Source: an uncultured Lachnospiraceae bacterium
GTDB taxonomy: Bacteria; Bacillota; Clostridia; Lachnospirales; Lachnospiraceae
Length of the DNA stretch: 47,467 nt
Assembly: GCA_947630875.1 (NCBI GenBank)
Contig: CANRJG010000016.1
Location: 1-47,467, forward strand
Reading direction: 5' to 3'
Below the pieces are notes generated by a model. It made no database searches and was not told the origin of the DNA. It saw only the letters and a program-made list of their open reading frames with translations. Shown piece by piece: positions 1 to 8,082 of this stretch (position 1 is the first letter of the stretch; each line of letters starts with the position of its first letter). The translations under genes and the position numbers were made by a program.

Positions 1-474
1 GGAGACGGTCTGGACCGGCTGGAATATTATGATATCTGCGAGCTGGATAAGAAAAACCGGATGATTATGGATCTGGAACAGGACGGCAAAAAGGATACCA
101 TTCTGGTGTACAATGGTGCGGCGCCGACAAGCGTTATGTTTACCATCGATTTCGGAAACGGCGACCATCTGACTTGTCCGGCGCCGGATGCGGGACGGAC
201 ACACTGGCGGATGTATCCCAGACTGTACATGAAAGATATTGATAACAACGGGGTGCAGGAACTGATCGTTCTGGCAGAGTATTATACGGAAGAAACCTCG
301 CTGGAGGGGGACGGGACGGATTACGACACGTCGGGCAGCCGTTACTGGATCGGCGTCGGCGTATTTTCCAGGGACGCAGCTTCGGGGGAATACCGGCTGC
401 AGACGGATGTGACCGATCCGGTGAATCTGGCGGACTTTGTAGAAGAACAGGAAATACCGGAGTATATGAAATGA
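1..474 (+). CDS. C-terminal part of a hypothetical protein with VCBS/FG-GAP-like acidic loops
   Basis: The reading frame is open from the first base, so the start lies outside the window; 157 residues are visible before the TGA-preceded end at EYMK. Two acidic loops, DLEQDGKKD and DIDNNGVQELIV, are spaced as in VCBS/FG-GAP-like repeats, in which a short D-x-D/N-x-D/N-G loop binds calcium and is followed by a hydrophobic strand. That points to a secreted or lipoprotein beta-repeat protein, but the signal sequence is not visible. No enzyme motif is seen. It is followed by a repeat-rich gap and then by the M56 protease gene, so any functional link to that gene is only positional. Function unknown. 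Confidence 0.6.
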   Translation, partial: GDGLDRLEYYDICELDKKNRMIMDLEQDGKKDTILVYNGAAPTSVMFTIDFGNGDHLTCPAPDAGRTHWRMYPRLYMKDIDNNGVQELIVLAEYYTEETSLEGDGTDYDTSGSRYWIGVGVFSRDAASGEYRLQTDVTDPVNLADFVEEQEIPEYMK

Positions 475-592
475 TTACAGCGTCAAAAGCTCGAATCCAC
501 GGTATGCTTGCATACCGTTGGGTGAGAAGCTTTATGACGCGCCCCAACATGAGGAAGAAGTGGGGCAGGGGCCCCATGGATTCCGAATGTTG

Positions 593-642
593 GGTAGGAT
601 TGTGAGAGCTGCGAAGCAGCGTAACAATCCGTAATCACTTTT
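593..642 (+). repeat. REP-like hairpin repeat, copy 1
   Basis: Fifty bases identical to 667-716. The unit folds into a two-step hairpin: outer stem GGATTGT/ACAATCC and inner stem GCTGC-GAA-GCAGC. Its upstream flank (ATGTTGGGTAGG) is also shared with the inverted copy near 9389-9443. It is intergenic. Confidence 0.85.
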
Positions 643-666
643 ACAGCATCAAAAGCTCGAACACAT

Positions 667-716
667 GGTAGGATTGTGAGAGCTGCGAAGCAGCGTAACA
701 ATCCGTAATCACTTTT
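667..716 (+). repeat. REP-like hairpin repeat, copy 2
   Basis: Identical to 593-642, 74 bp downstream in the same orientation. The right flank (GACGCCCGAATCATG) resembles, in inverse, the sequence next to the third copy near 9374-9388. This suggests the mobile unit is longer than the 50-bp core. Confidence 0.85.
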
Positions 717-761
717 GACGCCCGAATCATGAAACCGAAAAACTAAGAGAGGAGTACAACC

Positions 762-2873
762 ATGGCTGATATTTGTGCGGAAGGACTGCTGCATCTGCTG
801 CAGGCGACAGTGACCGCCGGATTGCTGATTTTGATAATGCTGGTCTTTTCCCGGCTGTTTCGGAAACGGTATGCAATGGCGGGAAAACAGCTGTTATGGA
901 TTCTGCTGGCACTCTGGATGCTGGTGCCGTTTCGCTTTTCCGGATCGCTTTTTCAAATCAATCTGATCGAGTGGCATGTGGGAGATCCCGCCGGAGAAAT
1001 ATGGAAACATCATCTGGTACAGACCGGCGCAGGCCTGAGTAAGGATGCGCAGAAAGAGACTTCCAGAGTATATGCCTCAATGCAGGATGAGGAACTTGCT
1101 TCCACGGCGGTCAGGGGATATCTGGACACGGAGGTGCTGCAGAGGTTTCAGGACCAGGGGCTGCTTAAGGGCTATCTCTCGAATTATCGAAACTATATTG
1201 ATTTTGATACGCCCGAAAGACTGGACTATCTGCTGCGTTTTGGCGACGTGGTTCCGGAAGAAATTTCGGAGGAAGAAAGCAGCACTTTTTTCAGCCGGGT
1301 ACAGAAAGGGGTTGTCTGGATCGCCGAATTTGTGCGGCAGCATATCGTTTTGATCAGCGTCGTCTGGCTGGCAGGCTTCCTGCTGTTCTGGGGCATCCAT
1401 CTGGCGGTCTGGCTGGGCTTCCGAAAACGCTTACGCGCCAATGGCAGAGAGGCAGAGGACGCCTTTTATCTGCAGGTGCTGGCGGAAGCCGCCGCGGCGA
1501 TGGATCTGAAAAAACAGCCGAAACTGTATCTGTATCGGAGCAGGGAGACGGATGCGGCGTCGAAGCTGTCGGTGGACAGCCCCATGGTGACGGGGGTCTT
1601 CCATCCTGTGGTGTGGCTGCCGGAAGAAGAATACAGCGAAGCGCTGCTGGAGGCGGTGCTCTGCCATGAACTGACGCACATATCCCATAAAGATCTGCTG
1701 GTCAAATGGATTTATCTTGCGGCCAACAGCGTACACTGGTTCAATCCGCTGGCCTGGCTCATGGTACGGCAGGCCTGCAGGGATATGGAGCTTTACTGCG
1801 ACGCGGAAGTGCTGGCGAAAAAAAGCGGAGAAGAACGGGCGGCTTACAACGAGCAGCTGTACAGCCTGCTGAAGGCAGGGCAGTCTTCGCTGCGCAGGCA
1901 GTATTTTTCCACCTGCTACAGCGGAAATATACGGGACATGAAACAGCGGTTCTTAAACAATCTGGATGAAAAACGCAAGCGCTATGGCTGGGCGCCGGCG
2001 GTGGGCCTGGCTGTTCTGCTGCTGCTGTCCGGTCTTTCGGTCAAAGTGACGGCCAGCACGCTCCGGTTTTCTTTGAAGGATGCACAGGAAGCGGATGCAT
2101 CGGATACAGACGAGGACGTTTCGGACGGGAATTCCTATGCCAGCGCAATGGATAGTTTTGGCTGGACCGGCGAAGAGGCGAAAGCCTCGGAATATTTTGA
2201 ATGGGGCAGCGTCATTCCCCACCGGATGCCGGAGGAAATGGAAGATGCGGAAGGATGTTATGCCGTTCCCATTTATGGAGAAGATTATGACGGCAACGTG
2301 TCCGTTTATTACTACAAGATTCCCCGGGAAGGAAAAAAACTGGAGGCTCCGCCGGAAGTGACCATCATATCCGGGGCGGAAACCATCCGGGATTATGCGG
2401 TGTGCGCAGACGCGTATCCCACTGCGGAAACCACGTTTCCGCAGGACAGCCGGGTGGTGCAGGACGCGGGCAGCTTTTTTGCAGCACAGGCAGCGAAGGG
2501 TGAAGAAAATCCCCTGTTTGTATTGCCTCCGGCACATAGCTTCGGGCCGGTACAGCAGGTGCTGCTATTGTTTCCCGAGGGGGAAATGCCGGATATGGTC
2601 AATGTCAGAGAGATCGTGCTGAATGAAGACGGGACCAGCCGCTTTTCAGGCCGCGTGGGAGAAGTGGTGTATCGCGTGGCCAGTCCGGATGCATCTATCA
2701 ACTGCGTGCAGTTTCATCTGGCCAATCATTCCGCGATCCAGTTGTATGAAGATAATCAAAACAAAGGAAAACCGTTTCTTCGGGGCTTTCAGGTGCAGTG
2801 CGACTGGATTCAGGAAAACGGTGCATACAGCTGTACCTATCTGTTTGTGCTGCGAACCCAGGCGTTGTACTGA
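762..2873 (+). CDS. M56 family (BlaR1/MecR1-type) membrane metalloprotease
   Basis: A 703-residue membrane protein starting at an ATG preceded by AGAGAGGAG. The N-terminal part has several hydrophobic segments (about residues 12-30, 38-56, 190-217). The zinc-protease signature HELTH sits at residues 302-306, and DMELYCD follows with the likely third ligand Glu343, as in BlaR1/MecR1. One more hydrophobic segment (about 405-428, GLAVLLLLSGLSV) leads into a C-terminal extracellular region of some 270 residues. I do not recognise that region as a penicillin-binding sensor domain. Family members sense an outside signal and cleave a BlaI/MecI-type repressor. No such repressor gene lies directly upstream, as would be usual, so the partner must be outside the window or absent. 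The ligand is unknown. Confidence 0.8.
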   Translation: MADICAEGLLHLLQATVTAGLLILIMLVFSRLFRKRYAMAGKQLLWILLALWMLVPFRFSGSLFQINLIEWHVGDPAGEIWKHHLVQTGAGLSKDAQKETSRVYASMQDEELASTAVRGYLDTEVLQRFQDQGLLKGYLSNYRNYIDFDTPERLDYLLRFGDVVPEEISEEESSTFFSRVQKGVVWIAEFVRQHIVLISVVWLAGFLLFWGIHLAVWLGFRKRLRANGREAEDAFYLQVLAEAAAAMDLKKQPKLYLYRSRETDAASKLSVDSPMVTGVFHPVVWLPEEEYSEALLEAVLCHELTHISHKDLLVKWIYLAANSVHWFNPLAWLMVRQACRDMELYCDAEVLAKKSGEERAAYNEQLYSLLKAGQSSLRRQYFSTCYSGNIRDMKQRFLNNLDEKRKRYGWAPAVGLAVLLLLSGLSVKVTASTLRFSLKDAQEADASDTDEDVSDGNSYASAMDSFGWTGEEAKASEYFEWGSVIPHRMPEEMEDAEGCYAVPIYGEDYDGNVSVYYYKIPREGKKLEAPPEVTIISGAETIRDYAVCADAYPTAETTFPQDSRVVQDAGSFFAAQAAKGEENPLFVLPPAHSFGPVQQVLLLFPEGEMPDMVNVREIVLNEDGTSRFSGRVGEVVYRVASPDASINCVQFHLANHSAIQLYEDNQNKGKPFLRGFQVQCDWIQENGAYSCTYLFVLRTQALY

Positions 2874-2916
2874 GGATGCCTTGGTTTCCCGGGAAAAATA
2901 AGAGAAAATCACAGTG

Positions 2917-2956
2917 GAGGAAGCGCCGATGAAAAGGCAGGCTTCCTCTATTTTTT
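2917..2956 (+). terminator. Rho-independent terminator after the M56 gene
   Basis: Perfect 8-bp stem GAGGAAGC/GCTTCCTC (2917-2924 and 2941-2948) with a 16-nt loop, followed by TATTTTTT. It overlaps an open frame that could extend the deacetylase upstream to 2914, which argues that the extension is not translated. Confidence 0.75.
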
Positions 2957-3072
2957 GTGCCGCCAATCTCGACAAATGGATATCCATGTGTTATGATGTT
3001 ACAAATGTCATGGAATGTATCGCCTGGGGATCACATAGTTTAGCAATGAAGATGGCAGGCGGAGCTTTTCGT

Positions 3073-3792
3073 ATGATCAGAAAATTTTTATGGGTACTGG
3101 CGGCAGGCATTTTCCTCCTGCATATGCGGGCCGGAGCGTCCATGCTGCCGTATGAAAAGCTGTATCAGGACAGACAGCTGGCGTATCTGACCTTTGACGA
3201 CGGACCCAGCGCACAGACGGAAAAAATATTGGACATATTGGACGAATATGGCATCAAAGCCACTTTTTTTGTGATCGGCGCCGACAGGGAAGCGTTTGCG
3301 GACGCCTATGGCGAGATTGTACGAAAGGGGCATACGCTGGCGCTGCATTCCTACTCCCATGCGTATGGACAGATGTACGCGGACATCGAAAGCTTTTGTA
3401 ACGACATCCGAAAACTCCGGGACATGTTATCCGGGGTTTGTCCGGATCTGTGGCTCTACCGCTTTCCCGGCGGCAGCAGCAATCAGCTGGCGGAACGCAA
3501 GGTCAGCCGGGACGCCTGTATCCGGCTGCTGGAGCAGGAAGGGCTGGTTTACTTTGACTGGAATGTGGACAGCGGCGACGGCGCAGGGGTGAACGTGCCG
3601 GTAGACGCCATGCTTTCCAACGTCCGTGCGACCCTGGGACAGAACACGCAGAATGTGATTCTGCTCCACGACGGCGATATACACAAAACAACGGTGGAAG
3701 CGCTGCGGCAGATCATCGCCCTTTGCCGGGAGAAGCAGATGATTTTTCTTCCGATTCGGAAAACGACGCTGCCGGTGCATCACAATTTCTGA
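3073..3792 (+). CDS. Polysaccharide deacetylase (NodB/CE4 type), secreted or membrane-anchored
   Basis: I chose the ATG at 3073 (239 aa): it follows GGCGGAG and begins with a clear signal or anchor sequence (MIRKFLWVLAAGIFLL), whereas the longer open frame from 2914 runs through a terminator hairpin. All NodB motifs are visible: TFDDGP at residues 40-45 (catalytic and metal Asp), HSYSH (metal His pair), RFPGG, a WNVDSGD segment and LLHD near the end. Such enzymes remove N-acetyl groups from peptidoglycan or other GlcNAc polymers at the cell surface, often conferring lysozyme resistance. It stands alone between the M56 gene and pyrH. The exact substrate cannot be told from sequence. Confidence 0.88.
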   Translation: MIRKFLWVLAAGIFLLHMRAGASMLPYEKLYQDRQLAYLTFDDGPSAQTEKILDILDEYGIKATFFVIGADREAFADAYGEIVRKGHTLALHSYSHAYGQMYADIESFCNDIRKLRDMLSGVCPDLWLYRFPGGSSNQLAERKVSRDACIRLLEQEGLVYFDWNVDSGDGAGVNVPVDAMLSNVRATLGQNTQNVILLHDGDIHKTTVEALRQIIALCREKQMIFLPIRKTTLPVHHNF

Positions 3793-3820
3793 CACGGAAC
3801 ACAAGCGGAGACAATGGATT

Positions 3821-4519
3821 ATGAAAAGAGTATTACTGAAATTAAGCGGAGAAGCGCTGGCGGGAGACCGGCATACGGGGTTTAATGAAGCGGTATGCAT
3901 GGATGTGGCGAAACAGGTGAAGGTACTGGCGGATCAGGGCATCCAGGTAGCGGTGGTCATCGGCGGCGGCAATTTCTGGCGAGGCAGAACCTCGGAAACC
4001 ATCGACCGGGTGAAAGCGGATCAGATCGGTATGCTGGCCACGGTGATGAACTGCATTTATGTCTCGGAAATCTTCCGGGTGGCAGGCATGTCCTGCCGCA
4101 TTTACACGCCCTTTGTCTGCGGCAATGTCAGCAGGCTCTTTTCCAAAGACGACGCGGTGGCTGATCTGGAGGCAGGACGCATCGTATTTTTCGCAGGCGG
4201 CACCGGACATCCGTATTTTTCCACGGATACGGCGGTAGCCCTGCGGGCGGTGGAAATCGAAGCGGATATGATCCTGATGGCCAAAGCGGTAGACGGCGTG
4301 TATGATGCCGATCCCAAAACCCATCCGGAAGCGAAAAAAATCACGGAAATTTCATTGCAGGAAGTGCTGGATCAGCGGCTGCAGGTCATGGATCTGGCGG
4401 CCACGATCATTTGCATGGAAAATAAAATGCCGCTGATGGTATTCGGACTGAATGCGCCGGGCGGCATCGCCTGCGTCACAGACGGCGCGGCATTTACGGG
4501 GACAAAGGTAACAGCGTAA
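3821..4519 (+). CDS. pyrH: UMP kinase
   Basis: A 232-residue protein of the amino-acid-kinase fold with the bacterial UMP kinase signatures: KLSGEAL at the N-terminus (phosphate binding), GGGNFWRG (nucleotide loop) and the late DGVYDADPKTHPEA segment. It phosphorylates UMP to UDP using ATP in the cytoplasm, feeding all pyrimidine nucleotides, and is usually a GTP-activated, UTP-inhibited hexamer. It starts the conserved pyrH-frr-uppS-cdsA-dxr-rseP-ispG-polC cluster. In many Bacillota rpsB and tsf precede pyrH, but here an unrelated deacetylase does. GCGGAG is the probable ribosome site. Confidence 0.96.
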   Translation: MKRVLLKLSGEALAGDRHTGFNEAVCMDVAKQVKVLADQGIQVAVVIGGGNFWRGRTSETIDRVKADQIGMLATVMNCIYVSEIFRVAGMSCRIYTPFVCGNVSRLFSKDDAVADLEAGRIVFFAGGTGHPYFSTDTAVALRAVEIEADMILMAKAVDGVYDADPKTHPEAKKITEISLQEVLDQRLQVMDLAATIICMENKMPLMVFGLNAPGGIACVTDGAAFTGTKVTA

Positions 4520-4562
4520 AACAAAGAATATAAAACAAGGTATGTAAAACGAAGTATGAGGA

Positions 4563-4636
4563 GGAAGGCTTATGCGAAGCATAACTTTCAATGCCTTCCG
4601 ACGACTTGGCAGGTGCGCTTTTTAAGCGCGCGTGCC
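4563..4636 (+). other. Two consecutive hairpins between pyrH and frr
   Basis: Hairpin A: GGAAGGC (4563-4569) pairs with GCCTTCC (4593-4599), enclosing a perfect inner stem TTATGC-GAA-GCATAA (4570-4584). Hairpin B: GCGCTT-TTT-AAGCGC (4615-4629) inside an outer GGCA/TGCC (4608-4636). Neither is followed by a long U-tract, and the frr ribosome site AAGGAGGAAG comes right after. They may be mRNA processing or regulatory structures; the role is unknown. Confidence 0.5.
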
Positions 4637-4665
4637 GCTACATTATAATAAAGGAGGAAGACGAA

Positions 4666-5214
4666 ATGACAGATGAAAGACTGGTTCCTTACGAGGAAAG
4701 AATGGAAAAAGCGATTACCAGCCTGAACAGCGAATTTATGACGATTCGGGCCGGCCGTGCCAACCCCCATGTATTGGACAAGATCAAAGTAAACTATTAC
4801 GGGTCCATGTCGGATATTCAGCAGGTGGCCAACGTCAACGTGCCGGAGGCGCGCATGATTACGATTCAGCCCTGGGAACCCAAGATGGTGAAGGAGATCG
4901 AAAAAGCAATTCTGGCGTCGGATCTGGGAATCACGCCTTCGAACGACGGAAAGATCATCCGGCTGGTATTCCCGCAGCTGACCGAGGAACGCAGAAAAGA
5001 GATTGCCAAAGGGGTCAAGAAAAAAGGCGAGACCGCGAAAGTGGCAGTCAGAAACATTCGCCGGGACGCGGTGGAATATGTAAAGAAGATGAAGGATATC
5101 AGCGAGGACATCGTGGATGAACTGCAGGAGGATATCCAGAAAATGACGGACAAGTTCGTCAAACGGATCGACGGCATGGTCGAAGAAAAGACCAAAGAAG
5201 TATTTACGGTATAA
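4666..5214 (+). CDS. frr: Ribosome recycling factor
   Basis: The start at 4666 (182 aa) is set by the strong AAGGAGG site 5-15 bases upstream; an in-frame start at 4591 would pass through a hairpin and add non-family sequence. The protein shows the classic RRF features: MEKAITSLNSEFMTIRAGRANP near the N-terminus, the ITIQPWEP turn, and the terminal helix with NIRRDAVEYVKK. It splits post-termination ribosomes together with EF-G in the cytoplasm. Length fits the family (about 185 aa). It lies 146 bp after pyrH, with two hairpins in between, and is followed by a 132-bp gap holding two further hairpins. Confidence 0.96.
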   Translation: MTDERLVPYEERMEKAITSLNSEFMTIRAGRANPHVLDKIKVNYYGSMSDIQQVANVNVPEARMITIQPWEPKMVKEIEKAILASDLGITPSNDGKIIRLVFPQLTEERRKEIAKGVKKKGETAKVAVRNIRRDAVEYVKKMKDISEDIVDELQEDIQKMTDKFVKRIDGMVEEKTKEVFTV

Positions 5215-5226
5215 AAAGAAAGCAGG

Positions 5227-5258
5227 AGAAGATTCACGCCCGGCGGTGTGAATCTTCT
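5227..5258 (+). other. Strong hairpin after frr
   Basis: An 11-bp perfect stem AGAAGATTCAC/GTGAATCTTCT with a 10-nt loop. No U-tract follows, so it is not a standard intrinsic terminator; it could stabilise the frr mRNA end or mark an attenuation or processing point before uppS. Confidence 0.5.
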
Positions 5259-5290
5259 GAGCGTTATTCAAACAGTGCGGCGCAAAAGAT

Positions 5291-5323
5291 AAGGCATCCG
5301 GACAAGTCCGGGGCTTTTCTTTC
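5291..5323 (+). terminator. Weak terminator-like hairpin before uppS
   Basis: CCGGAC-AA-GTCCGG (5298-5311), extended by flanking AAGGC/GGCTT pairing, followed by the interrupted T-run TTTTCTTT. It may be a partial or conditional terminator inside the operon; termination strength is uncertain. Confidence 0.4.
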
Positions 5324-5346
5324 AAAGCACGGGGAAAGGAACGTAT

Positions 5347-6033
5347 ATGAATATTCCCGAACATGTGGCAATTATCCTGGACGGCAACCGCAGATGGGCA
5401 AAATCCAAAGGCATGCCCGTGTCCTACGGACATGTGCAGGGCGCCAAAAATCTGGACCGGATCGTGGAAGCAGCCTACAATATGGGCATCCGTTATCTGA
5501 CCGTTTACTGCTTTTCCACGGAAAACTGGAACCGTTCTCCGGAGGAAGTGGAGGGACTGATGACACTGCTGCGGCAGTATATGCGGACAAGCCTGACGAG
5601 AGCAAAGAAAAACAACATCCGCTGCCGGGTCATCGGGGATATTACCCGGCTGGACGAAGGACTGCAGACCAGTATCCGGAAACTGGAGGAAGTTTCCGGC
5701 GCATATACGGGCATCAACCTGACTATTGCCATCAATTACGGCAGCCGGGACGAGATCGTCAGAGCCTGTCGGAAACTGGCCGAAGCCCATGTGCCGCCGG
5801 AGGAAATTGACGAACAGAAAATCAGCGCCTGTCTGGACACGAAAGAGCTGCCGGATCCGGATCTTTTGATCCGCCCCGGCGGGGAACAGCGGATTTCCAA
5901 TTATCTGTTGTGGCAGCTGGCCTATGCGGAAATGTATTTTACCGATGTGCCCTGGCCCGCTTTTGCGCCGGAAGATCTGGAAAAAGCGGTGGAATATTAT
6001 GCCGGCAGGCAGCGGCGCTACGGCGGCGCTTAA
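5347..6033 (+). CDS. uppS: Isoprenyl transferase (undecaprenyl diphosphate synthase)
   Basis: A 228-residue cis-prenyltransferase. Visible signatures: ILDGNRRWAK (catalytic Asp and diphosphate-binding Arg), FSTENWNRSP, and the C-terminal block DLLIRPGGEQRISNYLLWQ followed by AEMYFTDVPWP. The usual RTSGE or RTGGE block reads RPGGE here, a minor variant. It extends farnesyl diphosphate with isopentenyl diphosphate to make the C55 lipid carrier for peptidoglycan and surface polysaccharides. Start codon ATG after GGGGAAAGGA. It is followed 15 bp later by cdsA. Confidence 0.95.
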   Translation: MNIPEHVAIILDGNRRWAKSKGMPVSYGHVQGAKNLDRIVEAAYNMGIRYLTVYCFSTENWNRSPEEVEGLMTLLRQYMRTSLTRAKKNNIRCRVIGDITRLDEGLQTSIRKLEEVSGAYTGINLTIAINYGSRDEIVRACRKLAEAHVPPEEIDEQKISACLDTKELPDPDLLIRPGGEQRISNYLLWQLAYAEMYFTDVPWPAFAPEDLEKAVEYYAGRQRRYGGA

Positions 6034-6048
6034 GAAAAGGAGCGAAAG

Positions 6049-6882
6049 ATGTTTTGGACCAGACTGCTCAGCGGGATTCTGCTGATTATATTGGCGGTAC
6101 TTACGATCCGCGCAGGCGGCATCGTATGCCTTGCCACCATGTTTTTGATTTCCGTCATCGGACTGGATGAGTTGTTCCGGGCGTTCGGAATAAGAAAAAC
6201 CGGGGCGGGGAAACATAGGAATGCACTGGAAATTGCCGGGTATCTGTTCTGCGCGGCCTACTATGCCATGCTGTATCTCTTCGGACTGAAATATGTCTGG
6301 CTGTTTGCCTGCGTATTTCTGATGGCGCTGCTGTTTTTGATGGTGATTGCCTATCCGGGATACAAAGCGGAAAAAATCGCCATGACGTTTTTCTCGTTCT
6401 TTTACGCGGTGGTGCCCATTTCCTTTATTTATCTGACGGCGGAAACCCTGCAGCACGGAAAGATACTGGTATGGCTGATCTTTTTCTGCAGCTGGGGCGC
6501 CGATACCTGTGCGTACTGTGTCGGTATGCTGACCGGCAAGACCATTGGCAACCACAAGATGACGCCGAAACTCAGCCCGAAGAAATCCTTTGAAGGGGCG
6601 GCAGGGGGCATCGTCGGCGCGTTTTTGCTTGGCCTTCTGTACGCGGCGGTGGTCAATCGGATCGGACAGGCTGCACATCCGTCGCTGATGTACGGACTGA
6701 TCTGCGCGGCAGGCGCCTTTGTGTCCATGTTCGGAGATCTGGCAGCCTCCGCCATCAAGCGGGAGTACGGCATCAAAGACTACGGAAAGCTGATCCCCGG
6801 ACACGGCGGCATTATGGACAGATTTGACAGTGTGATTATTACAGCGCCCATCATCTATTATCTGGCGCTGCTGATACGATAG
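6049..6882 (+). CDS. cdsA: Phosphatidate cytidylyltransferase (CDP-diacylglycerol synthase)
   Basis: A 277-residue polytopic membrane protein with about eight hydrophobic segments. The C-terminal CDS signature is complete: residues beginning SAIKREYGIKDYGKLIPGHG and ending GGIMDRFDS. It converts phosphatidic acid and CTP to CDP-diacylglycerol, the precursor of phosphatidylglycerol and cardiolipin, in the cytoplasmic membrane. It starts with ATG after AAGGAGCGAAAG, 15 bp after uppS, and is followed closely by dxr, in the usual Bacillota order. Confidence 0.95.
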   Translation: MFWTRLLSGILLIILAVLTIRAGGIVCLATMFLISVIGLDELFRAFGIRKTGAGKHRNALEIAGYLFCAAYYAMLYLFGLKYVWLFACVFLMALLFLMVIAYPGYKAEKIAMTFFSFFYAVVPISFIYLTAETLQHGKILVWLIFFCSWGADTCAYCVGMLTGKTIGNHKMTPKLSPKKSFEGAAGGIVGAFLLGLLYAAVVNRIGQAAHPSLMYGLICAAGAFVSMFGDLAASAIKREYGIKDYGKLIPGHGGIMDRFDSVIITAPIIYYLALLIR

Positions 6883-6899
6883 ATAATACGGAGAGAACA

Positions 6900-8048
6900 G
6901 TGACAAAAACAATAGCGATTCTCGGATCTACAGGCTCCATCGGTACCCAGGCCCTTTCCATTGCGGCCCGGCACCCGGACATCCGCGTGAGCGCGCTGAC
7001 CTGCAGATCCAATATCCAGCTGCTGGAACAGCAGGTAAGACAGTTTCATCCTGCTGTGGCGGCAGTGTTAGATGAACAGGCGGCGGCGGATTTAAAAGTG
7101 CGGCTTTCCGATCTGCCGGTGCGCGTGCTGGCCGGCATGGAAGGACTGGAAGAGGCGGCGGTACTGACAGAAAACCATATGGTGCTTACCGCTTTTGTGG
7201 GAATGATCGGCATCCGGCCCACCATCGCTGCCATTGCAGCCGGCAAAGACATTGCGCTGGCCAACAAGGAAACGCTGGTGACGGCGGGGCACCTGATCAT
7301 GCCGCTGGCAAAGCGGAAGAAGGTGCGCATCCTGCCGGTGGACAGCGAGCACAGCGCGATTTTTCAATCCATGGAAGAAAGAAACAGAGCCTGCATCGAG
7401 AAACTGCTGCTGACAGCCTCGGGCGGGCCTTTCCGCGGTATGCATGCGCAGCAGCTGCAGCAGGTACGTCCTGCCGACGCGCTGGCCCATCCCAACTGGA
7501 ACATGGGCAGCAAGATTACTATCGACTCCGCCACGCTGGTGAACAAGGCGTTGGAAGTGATAGAAGCGTCATGGCTCTTTGACATGCCCCAGGAAAAAAT
7601 CGAAATTCTGGTGCATCCCCAGAGCATTGTGCATTCAATGGTGCAGTATGCGGATGGGGCGGTGATTGCGCAGCTGGGGATGCCGGACATGAAACTGCCC
7701 ATTCAGTATGCGCTGTTTTATCCGGAGCGAAAAGCACTGGACGGCGCCCGGGTGGATTTTTGTGCCCTGGGAAATTTAAGTTTCGAACGGCCGGATCCGG
7801 AAACCTTCCGCGGACTGCAGCTGGGACTGGACGCGGGCAGGCAGGGCGGTTCCATGCCGGTGGTGTTCAACGCGGCAAATGAAGCGGCTGTGGCAGCCTT
7901 TCTGGCGGAAAAAATCAGTTTTCCCGGCATATGGGAACTGATTGAACGGGCCATGAAAGTACATGCGGTGCTGCCGGATCCGTCGCTGGAAGAAATCTTA
8001 AATATTGAAAAGGAAATCCGCATAAAAATAGAAGAATGGTTGAAATGA
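6900..8048 (+). CDS. dxr: 1-deoxy-D-xylulose 5-phosphate reductoisomerase
   Basis: A 382-residue enzyme with a GTG start at 6900, preceded by CGGAGAG. Motifs: ILGSTGSIG (NADPH-binding), NKETLVTAG, VDSEHSAIFQ (metal-binding Asp/Glu), TASGGPFRG and the block from HPNWNMG through ITIDSATLVNKALEVIEA. It makes 2-C-methyl-D-erythritol 4-phosphate, the committed step of the MEP isoprenoid pathway. With ispG and uppS in the same operon this links isoprenoid precursor supply to cell-wall lipid carrier synthesis. The fosmidomycin target family; nothing odd in the sequence. Confidence 0.96.
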   Translation: MTKTIAILGSTGSIGTQALSIAARHPDIRVSALTCRSNIQLLEQQVRQFHPAVAAVLDEQAAADLKVRLSDLPVRVLAGMEGLEEAAVLTENHMVLTAFVGMIGIRPTIAAIAAGKDIALANKETLVTAGHLIMPLAKRKKVRILPVDSEHSAIFQSMEERNRACIEKLLLTASGGPFRGMHAQQLQQVRPADALAHPNWNMGSKITIDSATLVNKALEVIEASWLFDMPQEKIEILVHPQSIVHSMVQYADGAVIAQLGMPDMKLPIQYALFYPERKALDGARVDFCALGNLSFERPDPETFRGLQLGLDAGRQGGSMPVVFNAANEAAVAAFLAEKISFPGIWELIERAMKVHAVLPDPSLEEILNIEKEIRIKIEEWLK

Positions 8049-8082
8049 CTTCATTGTTTTTGCATGAAAGGCAGTTTGGAAT

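Larger units (their letters stand above)
475..761. other. Non-coding gap with interspersed hairpin repeats
   Basis: This 287-bp gap has no credible gene. It holds two identical 50-bp repeat copies (593-642 and 667-716) and a shorter shared module: TTACAGCRTCAAAAGCTCGA occurs at 476-495 and 641-660. A perfect 16-bp dyad (GGTATGCTTGCATACC, 501-516) and a G/C-rich patch with GGGGCAGGGGCCCC near 563-576 are also present. The ribosome site of the M56 gene (AGAGAGGAG) closes the gap. No clear sigma-A promoter was found. Confidence 0.6.

Noticed and set aside
2914-3072. N-terminal extension of the polysaccharide deacetylase
   Set aside because: It starts inside a perfect terminator hairpin with a T-run, and the signal sequence with its own ribosome site begins at 3073.
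4588-6912. A 774-codon open frame on the minus strand opposite frr, uppS and cdsA
   Set aside because: It lies antisense to three certain genes, has low-complexity His/Arg/Gln-rich translation, no motif and no ribosome site; it comes from GC-rich codon bias.
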